Source: Candidatus Cloacimonadota bacterium
GTDB lineage: Bacteria; Cloacimonadota; Cloacimonadia; Cloacimonadales; Cloacimonadaceae
Length of the DNA stretch: 64,000 nucleotides
Assembly (NCBI GenBank): GCA_028706475.1
Contig: JAQWBI010000003.1
Coordinates: forward strand, 1-64,000
Direction of reading: 5' to 3'
A model generated the notes under the pieces. The model did not search any database. It saw nothing but the letters and a program-made list of their open reading frames with translations, and was not told the DNA's origin. The position numbers were made by a program, and so were the translations under genes. Below, in pieces: positions 15,915 to 25,159 of the stretch (the stretch's first letter is position 1; each line of letters opens with the position of its first letter).

Positions 15915-15943
15915 TTGACAAATATCATAGTCTGAAATAGAAA
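15915..15943 (+). promoter_or_regulatory. candidate promoter for acyP and downstream genes
   Basis: TTGACA at 15915-15920 and TAGAAA at 15938-15943, 17 bp apart, 27 bases before the ATG of acyP. The gap from 15690 to 15914 shows no other signal I can name. Confidence 0.45.
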
Positions 15944-15969
15944 GAACCTAAATCTGAAAGTGAGTAATT

Positions 15970-16239
15970 ATGCCGATTTACGAGATTCACGTTCGAGGCC
16001 GGGTACAGGGAGTTGGATATCGCTATCATGCGAGAGAAAGCGCTCTGCAAATGGGGATTACGGGATATGTCCGCAATCTGCCTGACCGAAGCGTGTACAT
16101 CGTAGCTGAGGCTGATGAATTTCTGATCGACAGCTTTTGTGAAATGCTACGCAGGGGAAATGGCTTTTCCCGGGTAGAGCAGATCACAAAAGAAATAATG
16201 AACACTGAAAACAGGTATCATGATTTTGAAATTGGATAG
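15970..16239 (+). CDS. acyP: acylphosphatase
   Basis: An 89-residue protein of the normal length. The signature EIHVRGRVQGVGYRYHARE contains the phosphate-binding loop and catalytic Arg18, and GYVRNLPDRSVYIVAEA contains catalytic Asn36. Acylphosphatases hydrolyse carboxyl-phosphate bonds such as acetyl phosphate and 1,3-bisphosphoglycerate. ATG follows AAAGTGAGTAATT. The gene overlaps the start of the LysM/M23 gene by 20 bases in another frame. Confidence 0.93.
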   Translation: MPIYEIHVRGRVQGVGYRYHARESALQMGITGYVRNLPDRSVYIVAEADEFLIDSFCEMLRRGNGFSRVEQITKEIMNTENRYHDFEIG

Positions 16240-17449
16240 AATACGCTGCCTTGTGCTGGTTTTATTGATGATTCCGGTAATGGCATTGGCACAAGTGCAG
16301 AACCATATTGTAAAACGCGGCGATACTCTCTACGGCCTGGCCAGAAAGTACGGAATGACTGTGCAGGAAATTCAGGACTTGAATCAGTTAAGCACCACCA
16401 ACTTATCCATTGGTCAAGTACTGAAAGTACGTGTCTCAGAGACAACTCCTGTTTCCACCCCTGCTCCTGTAGAAAGGGATAAACCGCAAGCCACGCAACC
16501 CGTTCAACAAGGCCCAGCTACAGTAGCTTCACCTACTCCAACTCCGGCTCCTGATCCAGCTCCCACATTTCAAAGATCATCTCTTCCCGCAGACTACTTT
16601 TATAAAGTACAAAGGGGAGATAACCTCTTTAGAATTGCCAAAAACCATAACATCAGCTTCCATGAAATGCTGAAGTGGAACAGCTTTGAAACTGAAAAAG
16701 TATCCATTTACCCCGGACAACGGATCATCATAAAGGATCCCTACAAGGCACCAAAGTCTGAAAGTGACAATGAAGACACTGATGTAAATGAGATCAAACC
16801 GCAGATCCCGGTTACTACGCCACCAACATCAGATGCAGATACTGAAGTCATAGAAAAGGTGTATATAGTTCAACCCAAAGACACTCTCTTCAAGATCGCC
16901 CGGGAAAACAACATGACCGTGGATGAGATCAAAAGGATCAACTCCCTGCTTTCAAACGATATCCGGGTAGGACAAAAGATATATCTGGCAGGAAGCCCCA
17001 GACCCGGAGGATCTACACCTTCCGGAGTATCACTCACCGAAGCAGACATCATCAACAAAGACAAGATACGAGATGATCTAATAATGCCTGTGGAAGGGAA
17101 GATACTCTCAGAATACGGTTTGCGCAATGGCAGACCACACAAGGGGATAGATCTCGGAGCAAAGAACGGAACTCCCATCTACGCAGTTTTGGATGGAACC
17201 GTGGTTTACTCCGGTGTGCAGGGAGCCTATGGTAATGTTGTGGTCATTGAGCATCCAGATTTTGTGATGACCGTGTATGCCCACAATGAAAAGAATCTCG
17301 TGGCAGTGGGCGATAAGATCCAAAAGGGTCAACAGATTGCAACGGTCGGATCTACTGGAAACGCTACTGGGTCACACTTACACTTTGAGTATCGCATCAA
17401 AGGTAAAGCAATCAATCCTCGAAAAGTTCTACCTCTGGGACAAGGGTGA
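16220..17449 (+). CDS. LysM and M23 peptidoglycan endopeptidase (NlpD-like layout)
   Basis: A 409-residue exported protein: signal peptide (1-25), LysM domain 1 (about 28-72, HIVKRGDTLYGLARKYGMTV), a Pro/Thr-rich linker, LysM 2 (about 128-172), LysM 3 (about 213-257), and an M23 domain (about 295-405). The zinc ligands HxxxD (HKGIDLG) and HxH (SHLHFEYR) are intact, so unlike E. coli NlpD or EnvC this one should be catalytically active on cross-link peptides. It probably acts in the periplasm during growth or division. Start ATG lies inside the acyP 3' end. The stop overlaps the next gene (GTGA). Confidence 0.92.
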   Translation: MILKLDRIRCLVLVLLMIPVMALAQVQNHIVKRGDTLYGLARKYGMTVQEIQDLNQLSTTNLSIGQVLKVRVSETTPVSTPAPVERDKPQATQPVQQGPATVASPTPTPAPDPAPTFQRSSLPADYFYKVQRGDNLFRIAKNHNISFHEMLKWNSFETEKVSIYPGQRIIIKDPYKAPKSESDNEDTDVNEIKPQIPVTTPPTSDADTEVIEKVYIVQPKDTLFKIARENNMTVDEIKRINSLLSNDIRVGQKIYLAGSPRPGGSTPSGVSLTEADIINKDKIRDDLIMPVEGKILSEYGLRNGRPHKGIDLGAKNGTPIYAVLDGTVVYSGVQGAYGNVVVIEHPDFVMTVYAHNEKNLVAVGDKIQKGQQIATVGSTGNATGSHLHFEYRIKGKAINPRKVLPLGQG

Positions 17450-18345
17450 TTTTGAATATGCCCAGAAGAGTGAGAAGAGATAGTGTCTTTGCAGATAAAG
17501 CTCTGCAGAGCTATCTGAATGAGATTTCAAAGTTCAAGCCCTTGAGCAGGCATGAAGAGCATGAATTGGGGAAGAAAGCCCGCAATGGAGATGCTGAAGC
17601 GATGAACCGCCTCATTCAGGCGAATCTGAAATTTGTGGTCAAGATCGCCGCCCGTTATCAGAATCGGGGCTTGTCTCTATCGGAATTGATCAGTGAAGGC
17701 AACATCGGCCTTATCAAAGCCATAGAGAAGTTCGATCCAGATAAGGATATCAAGTTGATCTCTTATGCTATTTGGTGGATCAAACAACGGATTATGCTGG
17801 CAGTTTCCGAGAAATCGTCTCTTATTCGTGTCCCCTTGGGAAAATCCAGTACTGCACACCGCATCAAGGCTACTCAGGAGAGAGTGTTTGCAGAGACCGG
17901 GGAAAAAGCCAGCTCAGAAGAGATAGCCGACAGACTAAACATCACAGAAAAATCAGTGGATTTGCTCAAAGAACAGATGCCGGATACTTCATCTTATGAC
18001 GATATCATGCAAACCACAGACTTTCAAGACTACACTACCAGGGATCTTCTGGAAGATAAAGACACCCTGGATCCGCAACAACTATACCAACAAGATAAAC
18101 TTACATCACGCATCCACAATGCTATCGATAAATTGGAACACCGCGAAGCGGAGATCATCCGAACTTACTTTGGCCTAAATGATAAGCATGAGACCAAGAA
18201 TTTCGCTCAAATCGCAGAAGTAATGGGACTTTCCAGGGAACGCGTCCGACAGATCCAGAAGGAAGCCCTGAAGAAAATTCTTGTGGAACTGAAACCGGAA
18301 GAAGATGCCTTTGTGGATGAATTCATAGACCGTTATAATTATTAG
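17446..18345 (+). CDS. sigma-70 family RNA polymerase sigma factor, RpoD-like without region 1.1
   Basis: A 299-residue sigma factor with regions 1.2 (ALQSYLNEISKFKPLS), 2 (ANLKFVVKIAARYQNRGL, then IGLIKAIEKFDPDKDIKLIS and YAIWWIKQRI), 3 (EKASSEEIADRLNIT) and 4 (FAQIAEVMGLSRERVRQIQK). Region 1.1 and the non-conserved insert are missing, as in the short primary sigma factors of Bacteroidota, so this could be the housekeeping sigma. A group 2 factor cannot be excluded. Start GTG 17446 overlaps the previous stop; ATG 17458, with AAGGGTG about ten bases upstream, is an equally good choice. Confidence 0.9.
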   Translation: MILNMPRRVRRDSVFADKALQSYLNEISKFKPLSRHEEHELGKKARNGDAEAMNRLIQANLKFVVKIAARYQNRGLSLSELISEGNIGLIKAIEKFDPDKDIKLISYAIWWIKQRIMLAVSEKSSLIRVPLGKSSTAHRIKATQERVFAETGEKASSEEIADRLNITEKSVDLLKEQMPDTSSYDDIMQTTDFQDYTTRDLLEDKDTLDPQQLYQQDKLTSRIHNAIDKLEHREAEIIRTYFGLNDKHETKNFAQIAEVMGLSRERVRQIQKEALKKILVELKPEEDAFVDEFIDRYNY

Positions 18346-18362
18346 CCAAAGGAGCTTTCTAA

Positions 18363-19265
18363 ATGATTAAAGATTTTAATGAGCTTGTACAAAAAGTGAA
18401 AGATTCCCGCCGTGGCACTGTTGTTATCGCCGCTGCACACACCGAAAGCGTATTGGACGCTGCTATCCTGGCTAAAGAGGAATCCCTGGCAGAAAGCATC
18501 CTTGTGGGTGATGCTCCGTCCATCCGGGAACTGCTCCAGCGCTTGGCTCCGGAACACTCTCATAGTTTTGAGATAGTGGACACAGGAAAAGACCTTGTTC
18601 TTGCTGCAAAGACATCAGTAGCTCTGGCAAGAGAGAACAAAGCCGACATTATATTGAAGGGTAAGACCGACACATCAATGTTGCTGCGTGCAGTATTGGA
18701 TAAAGAGAAAGGACTGCGTACCAGTGATGTGATATCTGATGTTTTGGCTTATGAGCATCCGGAAGGAATCAAGCTGATGAGCGATGGAGGAATCAACCTC
18801 ATGCCAGACCTCTCTGAAAAGATCGCCATCATCAGGAATGCAGTTCAGGTAGCCCACTATCTGGGCAATCCCAACCCTAAAGTAGCAATCCTTTCAGCAG
18901 TTGAAGTTGTAAATCCAAAAATGCCGGCAACTATGGATGCTGCGATGATCTCCAAAATGAACGAACGCAATCAGATACCCGGATGTATCATCGAAGGACC
19001 TCTTGCTTTCGACAACGCTGTGGATATCAAGGCCGCAAAGATGAAGGGTATTAACAGCCCAGTTGGCGGAAATGCCGACATCATGATTGTACCAAATATC
19101 GAAGCAGGCAACATCTACGGAAAGATGTTGACCTACTATTGCAAGTACCGCGTAGCTCATGTGGTAATGGGCACAAAAGCCCCTATCCTGATACCGTCCA
19201 GAGCAGATGACGGTGAAATAAAGATGCTCTGCATGGCACTGGCTCTGGCTTCCATGATAAGATGA
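18363..19265 (+). CDS. phosphate acyltransferase, Ptb/Pta family (phosphate butyryltransferase-like)
   Basis: A 300-residue PTA_PTB-fold enzyme: VVIAAAHTESVLDAAILAKE at the N terminus, ADIILKGKTDTSMLLRAVLD, SDGGINLMPDLSEKIAIIRN, and GNADIMIVPNIEAGNIYGKM near the end. Such enzymes exchange CoA for phosphate on short acyl-CoAs; an acyl kinase then makes ATP. Length and motifs fit phosphate butyryltransferase better than Pta (about 330 residues with other motifs). The chain length of the substrate cannot be read from sequence. AAAGGAG precedes the ATG. It overlaps rlmH by 4 bases. Confidence 0.85.
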   Translation: MIKDFNELVQKVKDSRRGTVVIAAAHTESVLDAAILAKEESLAESILVGDAPSIRELLQRLAPEHSHSFEIVDTGKDLVLAAKTSVALARENKADIILKGKTDTSMLLRAVLDKEKGLRTSDVISDVLAYEHPEGIKLMSDGGINLMPDLSEKIAIIRNAVQVAHYLGNPNPKVAILSAVEVVNPKMPATMDAAMISKMNERNQIPGCIIEGPLAFDNAVDIKAAKMKGINSPVGGNADIMIVPNIEAGNIYGKMLTYYCKYRVAHVVMGTKAPILIPSRADDGEIKMLCMALALASMIR

Positions 19266-19729
19266 AGATCAGAATCATACAGCTGGGCAAAGACAAAGAC
19301 AGCTGGCTGACGGTAGCTATTTCGGAGTACCTGAAGAGAATAAAGCCATACTGCAAATTGGATATCGTGCAACTGCCCGATGTTAGCATCAAAGAAACCG
19401 GAAATAAAGATTTAGTAATCAAGAAAGAAGGACAAGAAGTGTTATCTAGAATCGAGACCGGAGATTATCTGGTATTGTTGGATGAGAAAGGTACAATGAA
19501 AACTTCTCTTGATTTTTCGCAGTTTCTGACTAATATATCTATCGGTAAACGTATTGTTTTTGTGATTGGTGGAGTATATGGCAGCAGCGACGAGCTGAAA
19601 GCCTCTGCCGATGTTTGTCTTAGTTTGTCGAGCCTCACCTTCACTCATCGAATTGCACGCTTGGTTCTGATCGAGCAAATATATCGTGCCATGATGATCA
19701 AGAATGGCCGACAGTATCATATAGAATGA
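19262..19729 (+). CDS. rlmH: 23S rRNA pseudouridine-1915 N3-methyltransferase
   Basis: A 155-residue SPOUT-family methyltransferase of the usual size. It opens with KIRIIQLGKDKDSWL, carries LLDEKGTMKTSLDFSQFL, then the knot motif FVIGGVYGSSDELKASADV, and ends LTFTHRIARLVLIEQIYRAM followed by NGRQYH. RlmH methylates the pseudouridine at position 1915 in helix 69 of assembled 70S ribosomes. The ATG overlaps the stop of the phosphate acyltransferase. Confidence 0.93.
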   Translation: MKIRIIQLGKDKDSWLTVAISEYLKRIKPYCKLDIVQLPDVSIKETGNKDLVIKKEGQEVLSRIETGDYLVLLDEKGTMKTSLDFSQFLTNISIGKRIVFVIGGVYGSSDELKASADVCLSLSSLTFTHRIARLVLIEQIYRAMMIKNGRQYHIE

Positions 19730-19744
19730 AAGAGGATATGCCTT

Positions 19745-19897
19745 ATGTTGCAACTACTGCTTAGTAAACCTGAAACGATACAATACTCGCTCTGGATGAT
19801 GGGCCAGGGCATGCTGGGGATATTTGTGTTTACCGGAATATTCTACCTGTTGATCTATGGTTTGGAGAAGATATTTACCCCAAAGAAGGACAAATGA
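19745..19897 (+). CDS. 50-residue OadG-like single-pass membrane protein
   Basis: A short frame starting at ATG 19745, preceded by AGAGGATATGCCTT, and ending with TGA that overlaps the next start (ATGA). The protein has one helix: residues about 18-44 contain MMGQGMLGIFVFTGIFYLLI followed by YGLEKIF and a basic tail TPKKDK. The GxGMxGIFxF pattern is that of the gamma subunit of sodium-pumping decarboxylases (OadG) and related small transporter subunits. No OadA or OadB gene is nearby, so the partner must be coded elsewhere if this reading is right. Translation signals and the two-sided tight spacing support a real gene. Confidence 0.7.
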   Translation: MLQLLLSKPETIQYSLWMMGQGMLGIFVFTGIFYLLIYGLEKIFTPKKDK

Positions 19898-22800
19898 AAC
19901 GGATCATTTTAGCACTGAGTATGTTGTTCTCCATTATATGGATGCAAGCAAGCATCACAGTGGTAGATCAAAGCAGCGATGAAATAACCTTGGATTTTAT
20001 CCTCGATGACTACGATATTGCGGAGGGCCCAGACTTCAGTTCCCTACGCTATCGCGAAGGAGCTTATCCGGAGATACCCGGCTCTCCTTCCATACCGACT
20101 CTGGAATTCAAGATAGGCGTTCCTTCAGATGGCAGCGCCAGTGCTACAATAATCTCCAGCACAAAGACCCGTATCTCCCTTAATAAGAGGATAAAGCCTG
20201 TTCCCACACCGATTTCTAGTGAGGGTATATCCGACTATCTGTATGAAATAAACGAAAGTCTGTATACCACCTACGAGCAAAGCGCATTGTACAGTGTCGG
20301 GCTTCATTCTTTCCGGGATCACCCCTATATGGTGTTTATCATCAATCCCTTCATCTACGACGGTAATCTGGGTCTGGAAGTAATTAAAACTGCCAGAATA
20401 AATGTGCAGATAGCAGGAAATACAGACCAGAAAGGCATCCTCCGCTCAGATCACATGAGCGATGTTTTCTTCAATCAGGTCTTGAATAAAGATAATGCCA
20501 AGTATTGGTTGAAAACCTACCGCACTGATGTTCAATACGCAGACTTTTCTCAATCCCCCTGGTGGGCAAAGATTGAAGTGGACAAGACCGGTATGTTCCG
20601 CATCAACAGATCTCAACTAAGTGACTTTCTTCTTGAAGACATTGATCCCCGTAGTTTCAGACTCTTCGGTACGACAGGGCAGTATCAAGACCAAACCGAG
20701 ATTATGCCAGGAGACAGATTTTCCGAGATACCAATCCAAGTAGTAGGCGCAGATGATGGCAGTTTTGATGCTTCAGATTACATAGTATTCTATGGAGAGG
20801 ATCGTACCGGATACGTGAAGAACTCCATTTTACAAACCTCCGATCAGAGCATCTATCATAATCCATACTCTCACAATGGTATATACTGGCTTAGTTTTGC
20901 CGGAAACTTCCCCAGTCCCCCTCTCCGAATCCAACAGGACGACGTCGTGTTCGCCTATAATGACAGCACCGATTATCACACGGCAAACGTACATATTGAA
21001 CAAGAGTCCTACCGCCCCTCCATAACCGGATATACCTGGTATATGGCCAGAATGAATGGCAATACCACTATGGATTACTCTTTCGATATAGATCTTCCTG
21101 ATCTGGATCCCAGTATTGATCAACAATTGATAATGCGTATGCGTCAGGATTCCGGAACGGGCGCCGTCACAAACCAGATTAGCGTATATGTGAATGGGAA
21201 CTTGGTTCCCAGCTCTGAAACCAATACCAACGTACATACATGGTATGGTTCTACGATCTTCAAGTTCTCCAGATCAACCCAATACTTTGTAGCAGGAAGC
21301 AACACGATTACCATCAGAGTGATCAGAAACTCGTCGAACAACATCAATCTGGATTACTACAGCGTTAGCTACGCTCGCAAATTAATCAAAAAAAACGAGC
21401 AATATACAGTGAATGCAGTGGAAAACAATTTCATGCTGCCCGTGAAGTATATATTTAACGGATATGCCTCAGACATTACAGTTTACAAGGTAATGCCTGG
21501 CAACAATATCAGCAACATAAACATAATGCCGGAATCCGATTCGTTTCATTTTATTACACGCTCAAATGCCGACACCAAATTCTATGTATCCCGTCCTGCA
21601 GAACTCTATAGCCCTGCATCTATCACTGTGCTCGAGCCAAAGGATCTTACTGCTCCCAAGGATCCTGTGGAAAGCGTGATAGTAGTACCCGAAGAGTTCG
21701 CGGGGAAAGCAGAAGAACTAGCAGAGATGTATAGGCAAAACTGGGGCATGGCCACCAGAGTAGTACTTCAATCTGACATCATGAACCAATTCAATGGTGG
21801 TTATCCCGATCCCATGGCTATCCGGCAGTTCCTCCGGTATCTTTATCACAACCTTCCGGAACCCAAGATACGATCGCTCACTCTATTGGGAATGGGTACC
21901 ATGGATTGGCGAAATTACTCCCGGGTCGCCGCTGGAAAAAACAAAGTGATGATATTCCAACATCCTACAAATTATATCACTTCGGACGACTATTTCGGCA
22001 TGCTCACAAACCTGAATCACCCCGAAATTGCCATCGGGAGATACCCGGTAAGCACTTTGTCTGATTTGAACATCATGATGGAAAACTTCAGACGCTATAC
22101 TCAAGAACCCAAACCGGGATTGTGGCGCAACAGCTTGCTTTTCCTTGCTGATGACAACGTAAACGGCACCAATACTATGGACTGGCAACATACCAGAGAC
22201 ATGCAGTCACTTTCCACGTTCATAAATCCCCAGGTATTGAACACCAAGATCTTTGCTGCTGAGTACGACACCGATGAGTTTTTGAACAAACCCCGGGTAA
22301 GGGACGAGATGTTTGAAGAGATCAATGAAGGCAAGTTGATCTGGTATTATATCGGTCACGGTTCTTTTGACACACTGGGTATGCAAAACTACTTTACGGG
22401 TTCTACAGACATAGGGAAATTCCGCAATCCGGATATGCTGCCCCTCTTTATCGCCGCATCCTGTGAGATAAGTGCATTCGACCATTGGTCTTACGAAAGC
22501 CTGGGCCAAAAAACTATTCTTGTCAATAATGGCGGCGCTATAGCGTCCGTTGCTGCTACCCGGAAGAGCTTCCCAGATCCAAACAATGATCTGATGGAAC
22601 TCTTTATCCCAAATATGACAAATTCCCGGATGCCTCTGGGCACAGCGCTCACAGCCGCAAAAACCACTTATACGCAAAGCGTAAACAACGACGCCATGTA
22701 TATAATTCTGGGGGATCCGAACCTATACACAGTACCCCCGCAAAGCATCCCTTCTATCAGACCAATATCTGGAGGAAAAGATAAAAATCTCTTTCACTCC

Positions 22801-23757
22801 CGCCAACATGCTAGTTTTTCCGGCCATATGAACGAAAAAGGCATTAGTGGAGAAGCCTTGTTTAAAGCTTACAATTCCGATTCAGAATATACCTTTGCCG
22901 GTATTGACATCAGTAAAAAGGGCAATCCCATTTTCAATGGTAGTGTAACAGTAAAAGAATCCAGTTTTCATGGTGGTTTCTGGGTTCCCGACGATGTCTT
23001 AAGCGGAAACAGTGGATTGGTACTCAGCTATCTCTGGGACAATGCCAGTAATACTGACTACATCAGTTATTATCACCCCCTCAATCTCTCTGATGAAGTA
23101 CTGCCGGATTCCATGCCGAATGAAGCTCCGCCTGCGATTGACATATTCCTGGGATCTTACGACTTCCGTGCTGGTGATACCGTGAATACTTCCCCTGTAC
23201 TCTATGCAAAAATTGCGGATAGCAATGGAATAAACGTAACCGGAAGTGCTGGTCACAACATCCTTTTGGTGATTGACAACTCATTGCAGCCATTAGTAGT
23301 AACCGGATATTTCACCTATGATGTTGATTCTGCTGTATCGGGTACGCTCACATTTCCAATGCCAACGCTGGACGAGGGACCTCACACAATCCAACTTATC
23401 GCTTTTGACAACTTCAATCTTCCCTCTGTAGCCACTACGCATTTCATCGCCAAAGATAGCGGCCCCATATCATTACAGAATCTGCTGATCTATCCCAATC
23501 CCATGAAGAAGGATGCCCACATCACTTTCATAATTTCCGAAAGCGCAGAAGTAACTGTGGAAATATTTACCATGAGCGGAAGACGCATTCGTCGCATTGA
23601 GACAACTGCCCAGCAAGGATTTAACAAAATCCCCTTTGATGGCAGAGACCAATTTAACGATAAATTGGCCAATAATACCTATTTCTTCCGTGTAAAGGCC
23701 AAAACGCAGGATGGCAAAAGCACTGAAGCTCGTGACCGCTTTGTGGTTTATAAATAA
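19894..23757 (+). CDS. C25 (gingipain-type) cysteine peptidase with type IX-like C-terminal domain
   Basis: A 1287-residue exported protein with a signal peptide (1-18). A beta-rich N-terminal region (to about 585) is followed by a Peptidase C25 domain (about 590-960) whose catalytic pair is visible: His822 in YYIGHGSFD and Cys857 in IAASCEISAFD. Ig-like segments come next. Residues 1198-1287 form a FlgD/type IX sorting-like domain (IYPNPMKKDAHITF, VTVEIFTMSGRRIRRIE, ANNTYFFRVKAKTQDGK). It may be a surface protease or a PorU-like sortase. A second C25 protein lies at 40012-45033. It starts 4 bases inside the OadG-like gene; cysS follows after 10 bp. Confidence 0.88.
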   Translation: MKRIILALSMLFSIIWMQASITVVDQSSDEITLDFILDDYDIAEGPDFSSLRYREGAYPEIPGSPSIPTLEFKIGVPSDGSASATIISSTKTRISLNKRIKPVPTPISSEGISDYLYEINESLYTTYEQSALYSVGLHSFRDHPYMVFIINPFIYDGNLGLEVIKTARINVQIAGNTDQKGILRSDHMSDVFFNQVLNKDNAKYWLKTYRTDVQYADFSQSPWWAKIEVDKTGMFRINRSQLSDFLLEDIDPRSFRLFGTTGQYQDQTEIMPGDRFSEIPIQVVGADDGSFDASDYIVFYGEDRTGYVKNSILQTSDQSIYHNPYSHNGIYWLSFAGNFPSPPLRIQQDDVVFAYNDSTDYHTANVHIEQESYRPSITGYTWYMARMNGNTTMDYSFDIDLPDLDPSIDQQLIMRMRQDSGTGAVTNQISVYVNGNLVPSSETNTNVHTWYGSTIFKFSRSTQYFVAGSNTITIRVIRNSSNNINLDYYSVSYARKLIKKNEQYTVNAVENNFMLPVKYIFNGYASDITVYKVMPGNNISNINIMPESDSFHFITRSNADTKFYVSRPAELYSPASITVLEPKDLTAPKDPVESVIVVPEEFAGKAEELAEMYRQNWGMATRVVLQSDIMNQFNGGYPDPMAIRQFLRYLYHNLPEPKIRSLTLLGMGTMDWRNYSRVAAGKNKVMIFQHPTNYITSDDYFGMLTNLNHPEIAIGRYPVSTLSDLNIMMENFRRYTQEPKPGLWRNSLLFLADDNVNGTNTMDWQHTRDMQSLSTFINPQVLNTKIFAAEYDTDEFLNKPRVRDEMFEEINEGKLIWYYIGHGSFDTLGMQNYFTGSTDIGKFRNPDMLPLFIAASCEISAFDHWSYESLGQKTILVNNGGAIASVAATRKSFPDPNNDLMELFIPNMTNSRMPLGTALTAAKTTYTQSVNNDAMYIILGDPNLYTVPPQSIPSIRPISGGKDKNLFHSRQHASFSGHMNEKGISGEALFKAYNSDSEYTFAGIDISKKGNPIFNGSVTVKESSFHGGFWVPDDVLSGNSGLVLSYLWDNASNTDYISYYHPLNLSDEVLPDSMPNEAPPAIDIFLGSYDFRAGDTVNTSPVLYAKIADSNGINVTGSAGHNILLVIDNSLQPLVVTGYFTYDVDSAVSGTLTFPMPTLDEGPHTIQLIAFDNFNLPSVATTHFIAKDSGPISLQNLLIYPNPMKKDAHITFIISESAEVTVEIFTMSGRRIRRIETTAQQGFNKIPFDGRDQFNDKLANNTYFFRVKAKTQDGKSTEARDRFVVYK

Positions 23758-23767
23758 CGGATAAAAT

Positions 23768-25159
23768 ATGAAAATCTATAATACCCAATCCCGCATGAAA
23801 GAAGAGTTCATTCCCCTGGAACCGGGAAAACTAAAGCTGTATGCCTGTGGTCCTACGGTTTACAATTACTTTCACATCGGAAACGCTCGTGCCTTCATCT
23901 TTTTTGATGTAGTGCGCCGCTATTTTGAATACCTGAACTACGATGTGACTTATGTCCAAAACATCACCGATATAGACGACAAGATCATTGAGCAATCGAA
24001 AAGTGAAGGACGTGAATTCCGGGATATCGCCGGGAAATATACTCAGGCCTTTTTGGAAGATTGCGCAGCTCTGGGCATCAAAGCCCCAAACCATCAGCCT
24101 AGAGCCACTGATACTATGCCCCAGATTATTGAGTTGATCCACGATCTGCAGAAGAAGGGATTTGCTTACGAAGTAAACGGAGATGTGTATTTCGATACAG
24201 CTTCTTTGCCCGAATATGGCAGTCTCTCTGGCAAGCAAGTAGACGATCAGATGGCAGGTGCCAGAGTTGCGGAAAATACCGCCAAAAAGCATCCCGCGGA
24301 CTTCACTTTGTGGAAAGCCAGCAAACCCGGAGAACCCTTCTGGCAAAGTCCCTGGGGCAACGGCCGCCCCGGTTGGCATACCGAATGCGTGGTGATGAGC
24401 CGGCACTATCTGGGTACCACTTTCGACATCCATGGCGGAGGCATCGATCTGGTTTTTCCCCATCATGAGAACGAAAATGCACAAGCGATTGCACTCTCCG
24501 GACAACCCTTGGCACGCTATTGGATGCACAACGGTTTCTTGAATGTGGACGGCGAAAAGATGAGTAAGAGTCTGAAGAACTTCTTTACCGCACGTGATAT
24601 CCTTCAGGAATATGATGCTGAAGACATCCGACATTTCTTCCTATCAAAGCATTACCGCTCTCCCATCGATTTTACCCGGGAACTGATTGAGGAATCTCAC
24701 AAAGCCATGCAAAACCTGCATAAAGCAATGGGCGGACATGATTATTACGATCTCCTGCAACTCATGAATCAGGATAAAGCGATCCTTGCTCTGGAGCAGG
24801 AGTTCAAAGCTGCGATGGATGACGATTTTAACACTGCTAAGGCAATAGCCATCCTCTTTGATCTGAGTCATATAGCCAAAAAACAGGCAAATGATCCGAT
24901 AATCTGCAAGGAAGCATCAGCGATGTTACTTAAACTGGGAAGAGTTCTTGGATTTTTCCAAAAAGAAACCCAAGCTAAAAGCGAAAGCATACCTGATCTT
25001 TCCGGTTCTTTGATCGAATTGATCCTTTCCTACCGGGCAGAAGCCAGAACAGAGAAGAATTGGCTGCGCTCGGATAAAATCCGCGATGACCTGCAGAAGC
25101 TTGGTATAGAGATAAAAGACAGTACACAAGGCAGCACATGGAGTATAAAAGAAACATGA
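23768..25159 (+). CDS. cysS: cysteinyl-tRNA synthetase
   Basis: A 463-residue class I synthetase. Motifs are LKLYACGPTVYNYFHIGNAR (zinc-ligand Cys and HIGH-type HIGN), TECVVMSRHYLG, HGGGIDLVFPHHENENAQ and the KMSKSLKNFF loop. It charges tRNA-Cys in the cytoplasm. Length is normal and all motifs are intact. Its stop overlaps the start of the following propeller gene (ATGA), so the two are probably coupled. Confidence 0.97.
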   Translation: MKIYNTQSRMKEEFIPLEPGKLKLYACGPTVYNYFHIGNARAFIFFDVVRRYFEYLNYDVTYVQNITDIDDKIIEQSKSEGREFRDIAGKYTQAFLEDCAALGIKAPNHQPRATDTMPQIIELIHDLQKKGFAYEVNGDVYFDTASLPEYGSLSGKQVDDQMAGARVAENTAKKHPADFTLWKASKPGEPFWQSPWGNGRPGWHTECVVMSRHYLGTTFDIHGGGIDLVFPHHENENAQAIALSGQPLARYWMHNGFLNVDGEKMSKSLKNFFTARDILQEYDAEDIRHFFLSKHYRSPIDFTRELIEESHKAMQNLHKAMGGHDYYDLLQLMNQDKAILALEQEFKAAMDDDFNTAKAIAILFDLSHIAKKQANDPIICKEASAMLLKLGRVLGFFQKETQAKSESIPDLSGSLIELILSYRAEARTEKNWLRSDKIRDDLQKLGIEIKDSTQGSTWSIKET

